From contig JAEOAD010000034.1 of NCBI GenBank assembly GCA_036365145.1, positions 17,699,501 through 17,763,500 of the forward strand: a stretch of 64,000 nucleotides of DNA. Direction: 5' to 3'. Source of the DNA: Orientallactaga sibirica. Taxonomy: Eukaryota; Chordata; Mammalia; Rodentia; Dipodidae. The notes beneath the pieces are model-generated. The model made no database searches. It had not been told where the DNA came from and was given only the letters and a program-made list of their open reading frames with translations. Below, in pieces: positions 46,050 to 58,177 of this stretch (positions are counted from its first letter, which is position 1; each line of letters opens with the position of its first letter). The position numbers and the translations under genes are program-made.

Positions 46050-47800
46050 GGTGAACATCAGATTATTTCACCTTACTTTTAACATAAAGTAAATTTCTTA
46101 TTACCCTGCCTTGGGTGGACCAGAAACTTCTGCTTTGATAAATTCTTGGTTTCTTTAGAGATTTGTTTGCTTCCTTAAAGTCTGAGCTTCATTTTGTGGA
46201 AGCATGAGTGCTCCATTTTGTTTGAATGCTTTGTCTGGTATGTTATGACCAGTGCAGGGGTTTAGACAAAACATTGACATATTTTAATTTCTATTTAACA
46301 AGTTTAAACAAAAAGAGGTCAGAAAACATATGTCTAAAGAAGGGTGGGTAACATTGCTAACTTTCAATTTCTCAAAACTAGTAAAATTACTGCATATAAA
46401 AGATTTAAAAATTATTAATTAAAGAATTAGAATCACATTTAACCCTCAAAAGCAAAGAAAAGCTGGACTTCTTTATTCCTCTTGATGAAATCATCTTGAG
46501 TTTCAGCAAGACGAGGCTATTGTACATATTCACAGAACTGTTGCAAGTTGTGCCAGGGTTCTAACCCAGTTCTTTGAACATTAAGCTTCAATCTAGTTGA
46601 ATAACATATTTTTAGTTGCCTACTACCATTCGTTGGATCCTATCAACTGGTATCAAAAGCACTGTTGTTCAGGATAAAGGCTAAGGGCAGAGGAGAAAGT
46701 TAGGATTGGGTGGAAGTCTAGCTTTGCTATTAGCAGGCTATAAAATACTGAGCAGTTCTATCAACCTTCACAAACTTTAATGGTCCTTAGATATCGAGTG
46801 GTGTAGGATGGTGGTCGCTAGTATGAACTTCATGCATTAAAGCTCTGTCATGGTGATATCCACATGGCAAATGCTCAGAAATGCAAGTACTAGTATTATA
46901 CCAGATGGTATCTAATTAAAAACTTTAATGCTAAAACACCAAAGTGTTTTTGTTTCAATAACATATACTTCTCTTTCTGTGGAATTGCTTCATTCACTTA
47001 ACATAGATTTATAAAACTATACTAAGTTCTATGAAAAATGTACCTATTTTAGACTTACAAATAAAATTAAGATATTCTTCCACTCTCAAATCTTATTGTA
47101 GTTACATACCATTAATTACACTTAGCAACATAAGGGGGGGAGGAAAATGGAAAAAAAAATAAGAGTCAATATAGAATATTCCTAATAAATATAAGAATTT
47201 TTGTTTATTTGTTTCTTTGGTAGTAAAGAATAATTTGAAACCACAATGAGATGGGACAGCAGATTTCAAAAACCATCTGTAAGGGGGTTGGAAAACATCA
47301 CTTGTATTTCTACAAGATATACTTTCTCAAACTGAAAATCAGAAACTTGCCTTAAGGTTTTGCAGGAAATGGAAGTTAGAGTGTATCTCCACCTTGAAAT
47401 CTAGATGGTCTCATACAAGGTAGGAGGCATGCATCAAGACTGGCTTAGATGAACAGAAGCTGATAAAGTAATAAACAGGTAGAAACACATAAAAGATAAT
47501 CTCTATAAGTAGAAGATAGTGTAGATGAGGGTAAAAAAAAGTGAGAGAGACAGAAAATTTCTATTACAATCTTAGGAGTAATCCTACATATCTCTCAAGA
47601 AATCCTTCCAGGTTCATAGGGAGAAAACATGAGAAAGATTTTCCCATGCCTCTAACAGGAAATGGAGAAAATTAATCATTGGAACTAACGCAGACCTCTC
47701 ACCATGACAAAGTTACAATCTATAGAATTTATTCTATATTTATTGGATAATATCATATTCAATTTATAGAAAACTAAAAACAAAACAAAAAAAATTCCCA
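46050..47800. other. mostly unique sequence, no gene seen
   Basis: A probable MIR (sense) lies at about 46,695-46,870 (GTCTAGCTTTGCTATTAGC). No coding or splice structure recognised in the remaining 1.5 kb. Confidence 0.42.
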
Positions 47801-47960
47801 GCCAGGCATGGTGGTACACACCTGCAATCTCAGCACTTGGGAGGCAGAGGTCAGAGGATTGCCACGAATTCAAGGCCACTTTGAGACTACATAGTGAATT
47901 CTGGGCTACAGTGTGATCCTACCTCAAAAAAAGCAAGTGGAAAAAAAAAAAAAAAAAAAC
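47801..47960 (+). mobile_element. B1-type SINE
   Basis: GCCAGGCATGGTGGTACAC, CAGCACTTGGGAGGCAGAGG, GAATTCAAGGCCACTTTGAG and an A-rich tail. It lacks part of the CCAGGTCAGCCTGGG segment. Confidence 0.9.
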
Positions 47961-48129
47961 AGCAGACAAGGAAAATAACACTGTTCCTGTACAGTGAATG
48001 GGACAAGAATCCCAGAAACTTCATTTCTTATCAGATCCCATGTGTGCAGAAGAGAAGGGAGTGAAATATTTGATTTTTAAATCAACTTAAAGTGATATAG
48101 TTAATTCAATTCTTCATTAAAAGTGAAGG

Positions 48130-48335
48130 AGAGGGGCTGGAGAGAGAGGGCTCAGTGGTTAAAGCAAGCTGAAAGCCTAACAACTCAGGTTCATTCCCAA
48201 GTATCCACTTAAAGCCAGATGCACAAGTGGCTCATGCATTTTGAGTTTGTTTGCAGTGGCTAGAGGCCCTAGTGTGCCCATTCTTTCTCTGTCTCACTCT
48301 GGCTGCAAATAAATAAAATATTTTCAAAATAAAAA
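48130..48335 (+). mobile_element. tRNA-derived SINE, sense
   Basis: GGGGCTGGAGAGAGAGGGCT, GGTTCATTCCCAAGTATCC, AGCCAGATGCACAAGTGGC, CAGTGGCTAGAGGCCCTAG, CT-rich tract and AAATAAATAAAATATT tail. Confidence 0.88.
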
Positions 48336-49504
48336 TGTGAAGGAGAAAGTTATTTCTGATACACATAAATTGAGAGAGAACTATCAACAAAGCATAAATC
48401 ATACTTCAAAAAAAGTTAAAATAAATTCCTTAGAGAGAAAGAAAATTGCATGTCATGTACTTGGCACTACATAATGAAAGGAAGAGAATCAGAGAAGAAA
48501 TCGATGAAAGCAAAACCTGAACTGAGAGAAACTAAGGAACCACAATGTAATCAATGAGCTACAACCACAGCAAAAATCACAATTGTGCAAACACACCTAA
48601 GGGACAAATGAGCTACATGAAAGAACCTCAAAGGGCAATGCTGGAAAATCATGCACAAGCAATCAAATAAAGTGATAGATTATAGATTATAGTCCGCATA
48701 TAAAATGATTATTCTTAAACTCACATTAGCATAAATAAGTAGCGGAATATACAACTAACCTGATGATAATAGGAAAATCTCCTAGACATAAATATTAAAA
48801 ATAATGTATCACACATCTCACATTTAAGACAACTCTTTCATTATTGGATTGACATGAATGCATTTCTTTCAAAGAATGCAGTATTTAAAGTGGAGAATTA
48901 AAAAAATTAAAAATTAAAAAGTGGAGAATAATAACTTTGTCATTTAGAATCATTTTAGTCACATGACTGCCATTGCCAGCAAGAGTACTAATGCACCCTG
49001 ATGATGTGTACTGATGTCGATACTGTGAGGGGTATAATGATGTACCCCTGTTGTCTTTTATTACAAGCTCATATTTAACATATATTCATGAAACCTATTT
49101 TATTCAATATAGAAAACATCAGGAAAATCCCAAATAAGGAACACTCTAAAAAATACATGAGCAGTATTCAACATCAACAAGGTCAAAAACAAAGAATGTT
49201 AGAGATGGAGTCACTGCCAAGAATTCTGTAAGGAGATTTATTAAGGGAAATACCATGATTAAATGTAATGTAAAAGCCTGAACTGGATCTCAAAACACAT
49301 ATACAAAAGTAGACTCGGGGTAAAGATTAAAGAAATCCATAAGTGTGGTGTATATTTAACTTGAAGTAAAAACAATGAGATACCCTTAATTACTCATTGG
49401 TGAAGATAAAATGAAACAATAATAAGTATTGACAATAATGTCAATCGACTCACAATCTGTGAGATGCAAGGTGGTGCAGGCATCTTATAAATTGATTTAG
49501 CTTT
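48336..49504. other. unique AT-rich sequence, no gene seen
   Basis: No repeat family or open frame of note in about 1.2 kb. Confidence 0.42.
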
Positions 49505-49650
49505 TTTGTCTTTTTGTAAGGCAGGCTCTCATGTAGCCCAGGCTAGCCTGAAACTTGCTACATAGCTGAGGATGACCTTAAATTGTTAATCCTTCTGCCT
49601 TCAAATTAAAAGTGTTAAAATAACACTTATGTGCCATTATGCCTAGGTGC
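49505..49650 (-). mobile_element. old B1-type SINE
   Basis: Antisense: GTAAGGCAGGCTCTCATGTA, GCCCAGGCTAGCCTGAAAC, then a diverged end ATGTGCCATTATGCCTAG. Older than the other B1 copies. Confidence 0.65.
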
Positions 49651-49909
49651 TTTCTACTTTCTTTAAAAATAAAAAAAAGCATTACTATGATAAGACATGG
49701 CTACTCAAATTTTGCATATTCATATCAACTAAATAAAAATGTATATCCATACAAATATAAATATGCAAGCTTAGATTAACAGCTGTATTTAGAATGACCC
49801 AAAAATTTGGACACAACCACAATGTTCCTTTACACATGATTAAAGAAACACTGTGTGGTATATTTCTATAAGAGTACATCCTTGAAATATGAACAAAAAT
49901 AACAGATAT

Positions 49910-52144
49910 GGAACCATTTTCATTTGGGTCCAGTTTTTTGTCCCCCCACCCACCCATCCTTTCCCTACCCTCCCACCCAACCATCCCTATTGTCCAGTCC
50001 TCAAGATGTTTAGTAAGTGTGTCAGCATCTTGGGAAAATACAAATTAGAAGCCACAGATGAGTGAGACCAGGGAATGCTTATCTTTCCGTGATTGGGTGA
50101 GTTCACTAAGAATGATCTGTTCCAAGTTTGACCATTTTTCTTCAAATAGCTTTGTGTCATTTTTCCTTATTGCTGTGTAGAATTCCATTGTGTAGATATA
50201 CCACATCTTATTTATCCATTCATGTAATGATGGACATCTGGGTTGATTCCAGCTCTTAGCTATTATAAATCGAGCAGCTATAAACATGGTTGAGCAAATA
50301 TCTCTGAACTGAGGCTTGGAGCTTTTAGGGTAAATGCCCAGTAAGGGGATAACTGGGTCTGTTGATAGGTCTACAGTCATCCTTTTTAGGAGTCTCCATA
50401 TTGATTTCACAGTGGTTGTACCAGCTTACATTCCCACCAATAGTGAATGAGGGTTCTGATTTCTCCACATCCTCAGCAGCATTTATTGTCATTAGATTTT
50501 TAAATTTTTGCTGTCCTTACTGGGGTAAGGTGGAGTCTTGTAGCTGTTTTAATTTGCATTTCCCTGATGATTAGGGATGTTGAACATTTTCTTAAGTGTG
50601 TGTTTTCCATTTGTATTTCTTCCTCTGAGAACACCCTTGCAGTTCTCTGCCCCATTTTCTGAGTGGGTTGTTTGATTTTTTTATTGTTTAGGTTTTTGAG
50701 TTCTTTGTAGATTTTAGAAATTAGGCCCCTGTCTGATGTGTATCCAGCAAAATTTTTCTCCCATACCATGGGTAATCTATTGACTTTGTTTGTTGTATGT
50801 TTGTCAGTGAAAAGGCTTTTCAACTTAATGAGATCCCAATGGTTGAGTGATGTGATTGTTTAATTTCCTGAGCTACTGGGGTATGAAGGACATACTAAAA
50901 GGTTGAACCTGCATCAGGTGCACCTGAACACCTGAATCACCAGGGATGGGAGAGGGTAGGATGAAGACTAATTTCAATATTGTCCTGTTTCTATCTGTAT
51001 CACTCCCTCTTCTCTCTCTTCTCTCTTTCTCTTTCATATCACCTGTGTTTTTTCTTCCTTCTCCATTGGCACTGACCTATAACTCCCAATACCAGTATGT
51101 GGTTATCATCCACAATGAGCTGTTGATCAGTGAGACCTACAAGTTTTCCCAAAAGAAGATCAATTTCTGTCAGAGTACTTGATGACTCACCAAAGGTTAT
51201 TGGTAAGACCCTACTGCTGAAGACATCATATGCTGTTCAGAAGGAACATGGAGAGACCTGGCTAGAATCTGGAACAGAGTCAGTTCACAGACAGTTAGCT
51301 TGTCTAGTGACAGAAGGCACTAAATAAGTGACTGGGGGAAAATGACCAACATCTGTCTAAGCAACTCGTGGTCTAAGCTACTCAGCAACAAACAAACTGA
51401 CGTGATGCTCACACAAGTGAAGTAGTAGCACACAGCCATGGAGGGTTATCAACTGCTCTAGATTTGGCTAACGGATCCACTCAGTGGAATGGAACCCGTA
51501 CCTGGAAACAGGAAACAAGACAGAACCACCCAAAAATGAGCCCACTCTCCAATACCAAGCTCCCACCAATAGTGGGATACAAGATAGCCTATACCTATTA
51601 AATTCTCTCTAAAATAATAATTGTTATCCTTGTATCTTGCACTGACCTCACTCTCCATTGGAGAATCTGCTTCTATCTTTTAGATGAACACAGGTCCTGA
51701 GGATAGAATCAGCCCATCGCACCTCAAAAGGGCACCAGATGAAGACATTGAGTTACAGGGTAAATGAGCAAGAATGCTGTCTTATTGGTGAACCTGGTAC
51801 TAGCACAAGGGTGAAGGAGACAGACACAAAGAACTCTCAAGCTCTACCAAATCAGACATCCAGCGATACAGAGACTCACAAGCCTCATCGCAGAAATAGA
51901 CTTAAAATGAACCCAATACAGCTCAGGGAAACTCGCGGAAGAGTGGGTAGAAAGATTGTTAAAGCCATGAGTTGGGTCATTATACTCAGAGTCATTGCCT
52001 CTCCCACATAAGTGATGGATACCCACATAAGGCAAGACCCACATTACCTATGGGGGGAGGACAGGGAGAAGGCTAACGATGGTACCATCATGGCTGTATA
52101 TATACTATATACATAACTAATAAAAATATTTAAAAACACAAAAA
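49910..52144 (+). mobile_element. twin-primed (5'-inverted) L1, subfamily B, 9-bp TSD
   Basis: 49,910 to about 50,883 is L1 sequence on the minus strand: 3' UTR start plus ORF2 C-terminal region. From about 50,884 the plus-strand 3' UTR runs to the poly(A)-like end at 52,144. The two halves are adjacent in the intact copy at 52,816-54,315, apart from about 20 missing bases. AACAGATAT flanks the whole at 49901-49909 and 52145-52153. Confidence 0.88.
50045..50883 (-). pseudogene. L1 ORF2 C-terminal region, inverted half
   Basis: The first 121 codons on the minus strand (50,410 to 50,045) read as ORF2p C-terminus (PVIPLLGIYPKSSKPQ, MWYIYTMEFYTAIRKND). Upstream sequence to 50,883 is ORF2 with frame breaks. 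It encodes no working protein and has no start of its own. It lies inverted relative to its own 3' UTR. Confidence 0.82.
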
Positions 52145-52153
52145 AACAGATAT

Positions 52154-52815
52154 ACAACAAGGACAAATATAAGAAACATTATTAAAGAAGGCAGACAAAA
52201 ACACAAGTATAAAGATCATGATTTCATTTATATGAAAATCTGGAAATGCAAATGATTCCAAAATGTATATCAGATTAGTGTTTTTCTGAGAATGGAAAAA
52301 CAGATAGATGATCTACAAATGATCTACAAAGTACATGGAATATATGTGGAGGCAATAGTGAGATATTCCATGTGACTGGGGTGAAGGTTTCTCAGATAGA
52401 TATAGTCATGCTTACATACATACATATATACATACACACATACAAACATACATGTGAATTTTAACAATAATTAAATTAGCAATTATTATAATAAAATATA
52501 TCCAATCCATCTTAGTCATCATGAAATGAAATAGTAAAATGATGCAATATTTATTCATCCAGCAGGTTATGACAGTGGTGCTCCTTTTAATGTGAGTTTC
52601 CAGAGCATGGTAACCCCACACTGTTACTGCCTGGTGTTTCTCCCTCAGCCCTATGTCTCTGATATTTCTACCAACAAAGCCTGACCTGGGATAAGAGTCA
52701 CTAGAGTCCATGTTATTCACACCTGGAAACTTGCTTTAATTGTGAAAATCAGCAGTGACATCAATCTGTCAGTATGAATGGCAGAACACTGTTAGCTTAG
52801 AAAAGCCCATTTATG
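52154..52815. other. unique sequence with a (CATA)n patch
   Basis: CATA/TACA repeats at 52,413-52,455. Otherwise no element or gene recognised. Confidence 0.45.
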
Positions 52816-54315
52816 CAGTGAACTCACCCAATCACAAAAAGACAATCAATGCATGGTTTCACTAATCTGTAGCTCCTAACCTTGACCTATCCAAGATGCT
52901 GACATACCTAATAGGCATCTCAAGGGCTAGACAAATAGGCAGGATGGGGCTGGATGGGGCTGGACGGGAGTAAGCGGGGGTGGAGACACAAAACCGGACC
53001 CAAATGGAGCTGGTACCACAAAAATCCTCTATCCTGAAAGACAGACTAACAGGTTGAACCTCCATCAGGTCCTTAGAGGGAACAACTGAATAAAAGAGCC
53101 CAGGGGAGGGTAAGATGAAGACTAACCTTAATTTTCTATTGTCTCTCTCCCTCTCTCTTTCTCTTTTACATTACCTAAATTTTTCTTCCTTCTTTTCCCT
53201 TGGCACTGGCCTGTAACTCCCAGGATGCAGTTAACATCCACAATGAGCTGTTGATCAGAGAAACCTACAAGGTTTCCCAAAAGAAGACAGACTTCTGTCT
53301 GAGAACTTGATTACCCACCAAAGATTAATGGTAAGAGCCTACTGCCAAAGATACAATATGCTGTAGGCATGGAACATGGAGAGACCTGGTGATAATGGGG
53401 AAGAGAGCCAGTCCTCAGATAGTTAGCTTGTCTCATGCCAGAAGTTGCTACATGAACTACTGGGGGAAAATGGCCAACATCTGTCCAAGCTACTCAAGGT
53501 CTAAGCTATTCACCAGCAAACAACCTGACATGATGCTCACCCAAGTGCAATAGTGGCACACAGCCATGGTGGGTAACCAACTGCTCTTGGATTGGCTAAC
53601 AGATCCACTCAATGGAAAGGAGCCCATAGTTGGAACTGGGAAACAAGTCAGAATCATATCGAAAAAATGAGTTCGCTCTCCAATATCAAGCTCCCACCAA
53701 TCTTGGGCTATGAGAGAGCCTACACCTATTAAATTCTCTCTAAACAAATAATGGTTATCACATTTATTCAGGACTGATTTCACTCTTCATTGGAGAATCT
53801 GCTTCTCTTTTCAGATGGATGCAGAACCTGAGGAGATATTCAGCACATTGTGCCTCACCAGAGCCCCAGCTGAAAGCATAAAGTAATTGGGGAAATGAAC
53901 AAGAGTGTTGCTTTCTTGGTAAACCTGGTATCAGCACAAGGGTGATAGACACCGAGAACACTAAACTCCTATCAAACCAGAGATCCAGAGACACAGAGGC
54001 TTCCAAGACCTCATCACTGAAGTAGACCTAAACAAACCAGCATGGCTCAGGGAAATGCACAGAAGAGGGGACGGAAAGATTGTTAGAGCCACAAGGTAGG
54101 ACATTACACAAAGAGACATTGCTTCTTCCCTATAACTGGTGGCTACTCCCACAATGCACAATCCACAATCCCCATGGGGATAACTGGCATCCCCAATGTG
54201 TAGGGTCTCTGAGGAGTGGGGGAAGACATGGATGAGGGTAAGGATGGTACCAACATGTGCTGTTTACACACTGAGTATGTACATAACTAATAAATAAAAA
54301 ATATTTAATAAAAAA
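52816..54315 (+). mobile_element. 5'-truncated L1 (subfamily B): ORF2 tail and complete 3' UTR
   Basis: Starts at CAGTGAACTCACCCAATCAC, the very end of ORF2, and runs through a CT-rich tract (53,140-53,170), CCTGTAACTCCCAGGATGC and CATGGTGGGTAACCAACTGC to CATAACTAATAAATAAAAAA. The fullest subfamily B 3' UTR in the window and the reference for the other copies. Non-coding. Confidence 0.85.
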
Positions 54316-54676
54316 TGTATGGCACAATACAGGCCTGGTCCTAGCCAGAGCACATGGCAGAAGAAACCAGGAAGTGGCTTCTGTGAACATGGCGTTCTGT
54401 GCAGGCTTGGCGTGACAACAGCTACAGTCCCATGCTTGCAAGAAACCTGCTACGAGATGACCTGTCCAGAGACAGGCTGTCATTGGTCACAAAAAGGGAA
54501 CCACCCCATACAATGATTGGCCAGCCAAGCCCCTTAAAACCCATCTGCACTTCCTCAATAAACAAGTTTGTGGCAGCTCGCCCTCTGCTGCTTCCACCCA
54601 ACTCCTGGAGTCTGTGTCGTGACTCCGCGCCTCTCACCCTGTCTCTCCTGGGCTGGTCCTAGAGGAGACCACAACA
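54316..54676 (+). mobile_element. solo LTR, class-II ERV-like
   Basis: 361 bp from TGTATGGCACAATAC to GAGACCACAACA. It contains promoter-like elements: two CCAAT-type boxes in ATTGG orientation (54482-54486, 54516-54520), a TTAAAA box (54534-54539) and an AATAAA signal (54557-54562). A GC-rich U5-like end follows (GACTCCGCGCCTCTC). No second LTR or primer-binding site follows. Flanking A-runs hide the duplication. Confidence 0.72.
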
Positions 54677-55139
54677 AAAATGGGCTTGTGAATATGGCTC
54701 ATGGCTGCAGATTTCCCTAATGCTTACAAGGACAAATATCTACCACAAAAAAATCAGAAGAAGAAACTGCTGTTAATCATAATTTCTTGGCCTATCTTAG
54801 CTCTAAATAATTTAATTATGTAAAATAAATAATATACATATATAATTCTTATTTGAATTGCTTAAAGTTGGAAATATTCATATTTTTAAATTTTCTCCAG
54901 TTTTCCAATATTTGTATGTACACAATGAGATATTTTGGTGTTTTCCCCAAGTATAAGCATAATATTGATTTATATTTCATATATGAATTCTACATATAGC
55001 TTGAGAATGGTTTTAAAAAATATTTAATAATTTTATACTTAGAATTTTCATGTCAAAACCCAAACAGTTTCAGTGTTGTACATCAATCTTAATAATTTAC
55101 TAAACATGTCACTCACTGAAAGATATCTGATATCTTTAT
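54677..55139. other. AT-rich sequence, no gene seen
   Basis: Nothing recognised. Confidence 0.4.
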
Positions 55140-55260
55140 TTCTTTTTTTTTTCTTTATTAGTTATGTGAATCTGGATTTACATGGGTGCTAGGATATGGA
55201 ACCTGGATCCTTTGGCTTTGCAGGCAAGCACCTTAACAGCTAAGCTATCTCTCCAGCCCA
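55140..55260 (-). mobile_element. truncated tRNA-derived SINE
   Basis: GGATTTACATGGGTGCTAGG, GGCTTTGCAGGCAAGCACC and AGCTAAGCTATCTCTCCAGCC. The tail half is missing. Confidence 0.8.
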
Positions 55261-56214
55261 GTATTTGTTGATTTTTATAAGACAGATAGTACACAGAAAA
55301 TAAAAAAGAATTAAATTATTGACAAAAAAATCTATACTACTCAAAGAGAGCTACAGATTCCACATAATCACCATGAAACCCTATTTTTTCTCACAGCAAA
55401 AAAGCAAACATAAATCCAAATGTAATCATGAAAAGACTGGTTTGAGTAAGTCTATTCCCATTCTAAAATTCTGATGTTGATAATTTCAGAGTTTTGGGGG
55501 TGAGACTTCTATCAAGTAGCTAGGACATGAAGAGTCTTCTGTGATGAAGACCTTTTAAAAGAGGCTTCACATAATTGGAAGGCACTCTCCCACACCTTGA
55601 TCTTAGCGTTGCCAGCTCTAGCATTTAATTCTGCATCTTAAAATAAAAATAAGTTTCAGAGTTTGGAACTTTCCAAATTTCAAACTTGAATGAACAATTT
55701 CTGTACTGCAAAATTAAGGTTCAATGAGAATGTGGAAACATCTAGATATTTCAAACACAATGGAGTTTAAAAGGAGAAGGAAAGTGTTAGAAAAGGCCAG
55801 GGAAGATGCTCCTACTCTGTATTTGAGGAAATACACAATTCTTAAATGATTTCTGATAAGCATATCAGCTGTTTATAACACTGGTATAAGTTATTTACAA
55901 TGGGATAGATGTAAACAAAATGTCAGCTTTCTTCACTGAAGGCATTGCAACCCCTACTGCAAGCCTGTGTAATGTCTTTTAATTTCTGACCTTCCAAATA
56001 TATGACCAGCACCTCTTACTGATAAACATAAACAAGACTGCTCTGATAAAGGAGTCTTGGAAAATTGTTTTTAAACCTTGAGGTGTTCAAATACAAGAAG
56101 CATTCTAATACACTCACATGAGAATGGGTAATCTAGTGCAGATGACATTTACTGTGATAAAGAATATCCAGTCTTCTAGAAATAAAGCAAAACAACTAAT
56201 GAACTGTTTCTCAA
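55261..56214. other. unique sequence, no gene seen
   Basis: No repeat recognised. No convincing frame. Confidence 0.42.
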
Positions 56215-56630
56215 TGTAGTAGACAGTTTCAGGTTCACTGAGATGAGCTTCCAAACCATGCATGTTATGGAGAAAGGGATTTATTGATGCTTATAGATCC
56301 ACAGGAAGTTCCATAATGGCAGAAGAAGCTGTCCTACTTTCACAGGTCTAAGCAGAGAGAGAGACAGAAAGAGAGAAAGAGAGAGAGAGAGGAGAGAGAA
56401 AGAGAGAAACACAAGCCCAAAAGACAAAAGACAAAAACCATACAGCACATTTCTGAAATCCAGAAGGAACTTAGTCATCTTGCATACATTTAGATTGGAA
56501 TCTCAAATCCATCACCACATCTTAGGGCTGGACCCTAAGATCCACCTCCTCCATCCAAGTGGCTGCAGATCTGAACTACAAACTAATAAAACACTGAATA
56601 TATTGGTGGTCATGTATTCAAGCTACAACA
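56215..56630 (-). repeat. 3' LTR of the MaLR-type element
   Basis: TGTAGTAGACAG to GCTACAACA on the plus strand. A GAGA-rich tract (56,354-56,406) corresponds to a CT tract in the sense direction and is longer than in the partner LTR. Confidence 0.8.
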
Positions 56631-57820
56631 TTCGGTGCTGTCCCCCAATAGATTCAAAACCATCACACAGTGTATATTGTATTCAGTCCAATTTCAAAGG
56701 ACTCCACAGTCTTTACCAACTTAAGAAAGTTCCAAAGTCCCAAGAATCCACTGAGATTTAAGATTGTCTCCTAGATATTAGTCTTGTAAAATCAAACAAG
56801 TTATGTACTTTCAACATATAAAGGCACAGAGTAAAAATTTTCAATGGTATAAGGCATAGCAAGGAGAGACTAAAACAATTCAAACTCAACCACCATCAAA
56901 CTTCTGAAATTCAGGTCCAATATAACCAGAGACTGACAGTCTCCAGATTTTCCAATTCTGCCCCTCCAGCTGGCAAAGTATCCAGAGAACACTTCCATCC
57001 CTAGCTAACAACCTCCATGGTAGCCCGTTCACAGTCCTGGTATATCCCAAACATCTTCAGGATTCCATGAAAACCACAGTCCATCTTCCAAAGGCTCTTC
57101 TAGCCTATCAGGGTCATCATGCCCTACTTTATTTCACATCTCATCAGTGACTCCTGGAACCATTTGTGCACTTCTTGACCCACTCCCTGCATTTTTCATG
57201 CTTCCAAAACTAAAACTAGGTGTGCAGGACACTCTGTATTCTTAATTCAGGAATAAAATAAATGATAACCTTGAAAATAAGGTTCCTTCTCCAGTCAACA
57301 CTTTCCCAAAAGAGTTTGCATTACTATCATAGTCTTTCCTCAGGCATCCTCTCTATTGTTTTAATGTAAAGCAGTTGGGCCATCTTCCTTATGATTGCTA
57401 ATGTGTTAATAACAGCAGCTTCAGTAACCTAAAACCAGTCTCAGTGCTGGTAATTTAACTTGCTTGAGGTTTTCCAACTTAAAACCTTAAATCTTTCTGT
57501 CCAATATCTTTAGCTAAGCACACCAGTCCATTACAAATTTAACCTTGATCAAACTCTCTGGGCCTGAGGAGAAGAACACAGCCATCCCTTTTGTCAGTAG
57601 CCCAGTTTCAACCAAGTCCTCTGCAGTCTTTCCTTCCCCTTAGAAAGCTCATAAGCCAAGCCTCAAAGTTCAACACTGTCTGCACTTAGCATTCTCAAAC
57701 TCTCATCAGAATAGTCCATCACTCCAGAAGGCATCTTCAGTTGCAAGCACCAATTCCATGCCTGTTGTTCCAAAACAGTAGTTCCAAAAGACCAAAATCC
57801 ACATGGTCAGGTTAATCTCA

Positions 57821-57839
57821 CCCCACATTCTGGTACCAA
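57821..57839 (-). promoter_or_regulatory. primer-binding site of the MaLR-type element
   Basis: On the minus strand TGGTACCAGAATGTGGGG lies 4 bases inside the 5' LTR. From memory this is complementary to the 3' end of tRNA-Leu(UAA), with one extra or changed base. It fixes which LTR is 5'. Confidence 0.6.
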
Positions 57840-57843
57840 TTTC

Positions 57844-58177
57844 TGTAGTAGACAGCTTCAGGTTCACTGAGATGAACTTCCAAACCAGGCACAGTTAGGG
57901 AGGAAGGGATTTATTGAAGCACACAGGTCCAGGGGAAGTTCCATAGTGGTAGAAGAAGCTGGCCTGCTTTCACAGGTCCCAGCAAAGAGAGAGAAGAAAA
58001 AAAAAAAAAAAAACCACACAACACACTTCAGGAACTCCAAGAGGAACTCAAGCACTTTGCCTATCTTTAGATTGGAATCTCAAATTCACCACCTCCTCTA
58101 GCCAGGTGGCTGAGGATCCAAACTACAAACTAATAAACCACTGGATATATTAGGGGGCATCTATTCAAACTATCACA
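57844..58177 (-). repeat. 5' LTR of the MaLR-type element
   Basis: TGTAGTAGACAGCTTCAGG to AACTATCACA on the plus strand. The sense-strand AATAAA is in CAATAAATCCCTTCC. It contains an A17 run near 57,997-58,013. Confidence 0.8.

Larger units (their letters stand above)
56215..58177 (-). mobile_element. complete non-coding MaLR-type LTR retrotransposon
   Basis: Two homologous LTRs (56,215-56,630 and 57,844-58,177) bound a 1.2-kb internal region without any gag/pol-like frame. The minus strand is sense, as shown by the AATAAA signal in each LTR and a primer-binding site next to 57,844. CTCAA (56210-56214) and CTAAA (58178-58182) are a plausible 5-bp target duplication. Non-autonomous: it would have depended on ERVL-type enzymes. 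Confidence 0.78.

Noticed and set aside
54399..54662. Overlapping frames in the GC-richer segment, as a small gene
   Set aside because: They lie within the solo LTR, are short, and overlap on both strands.
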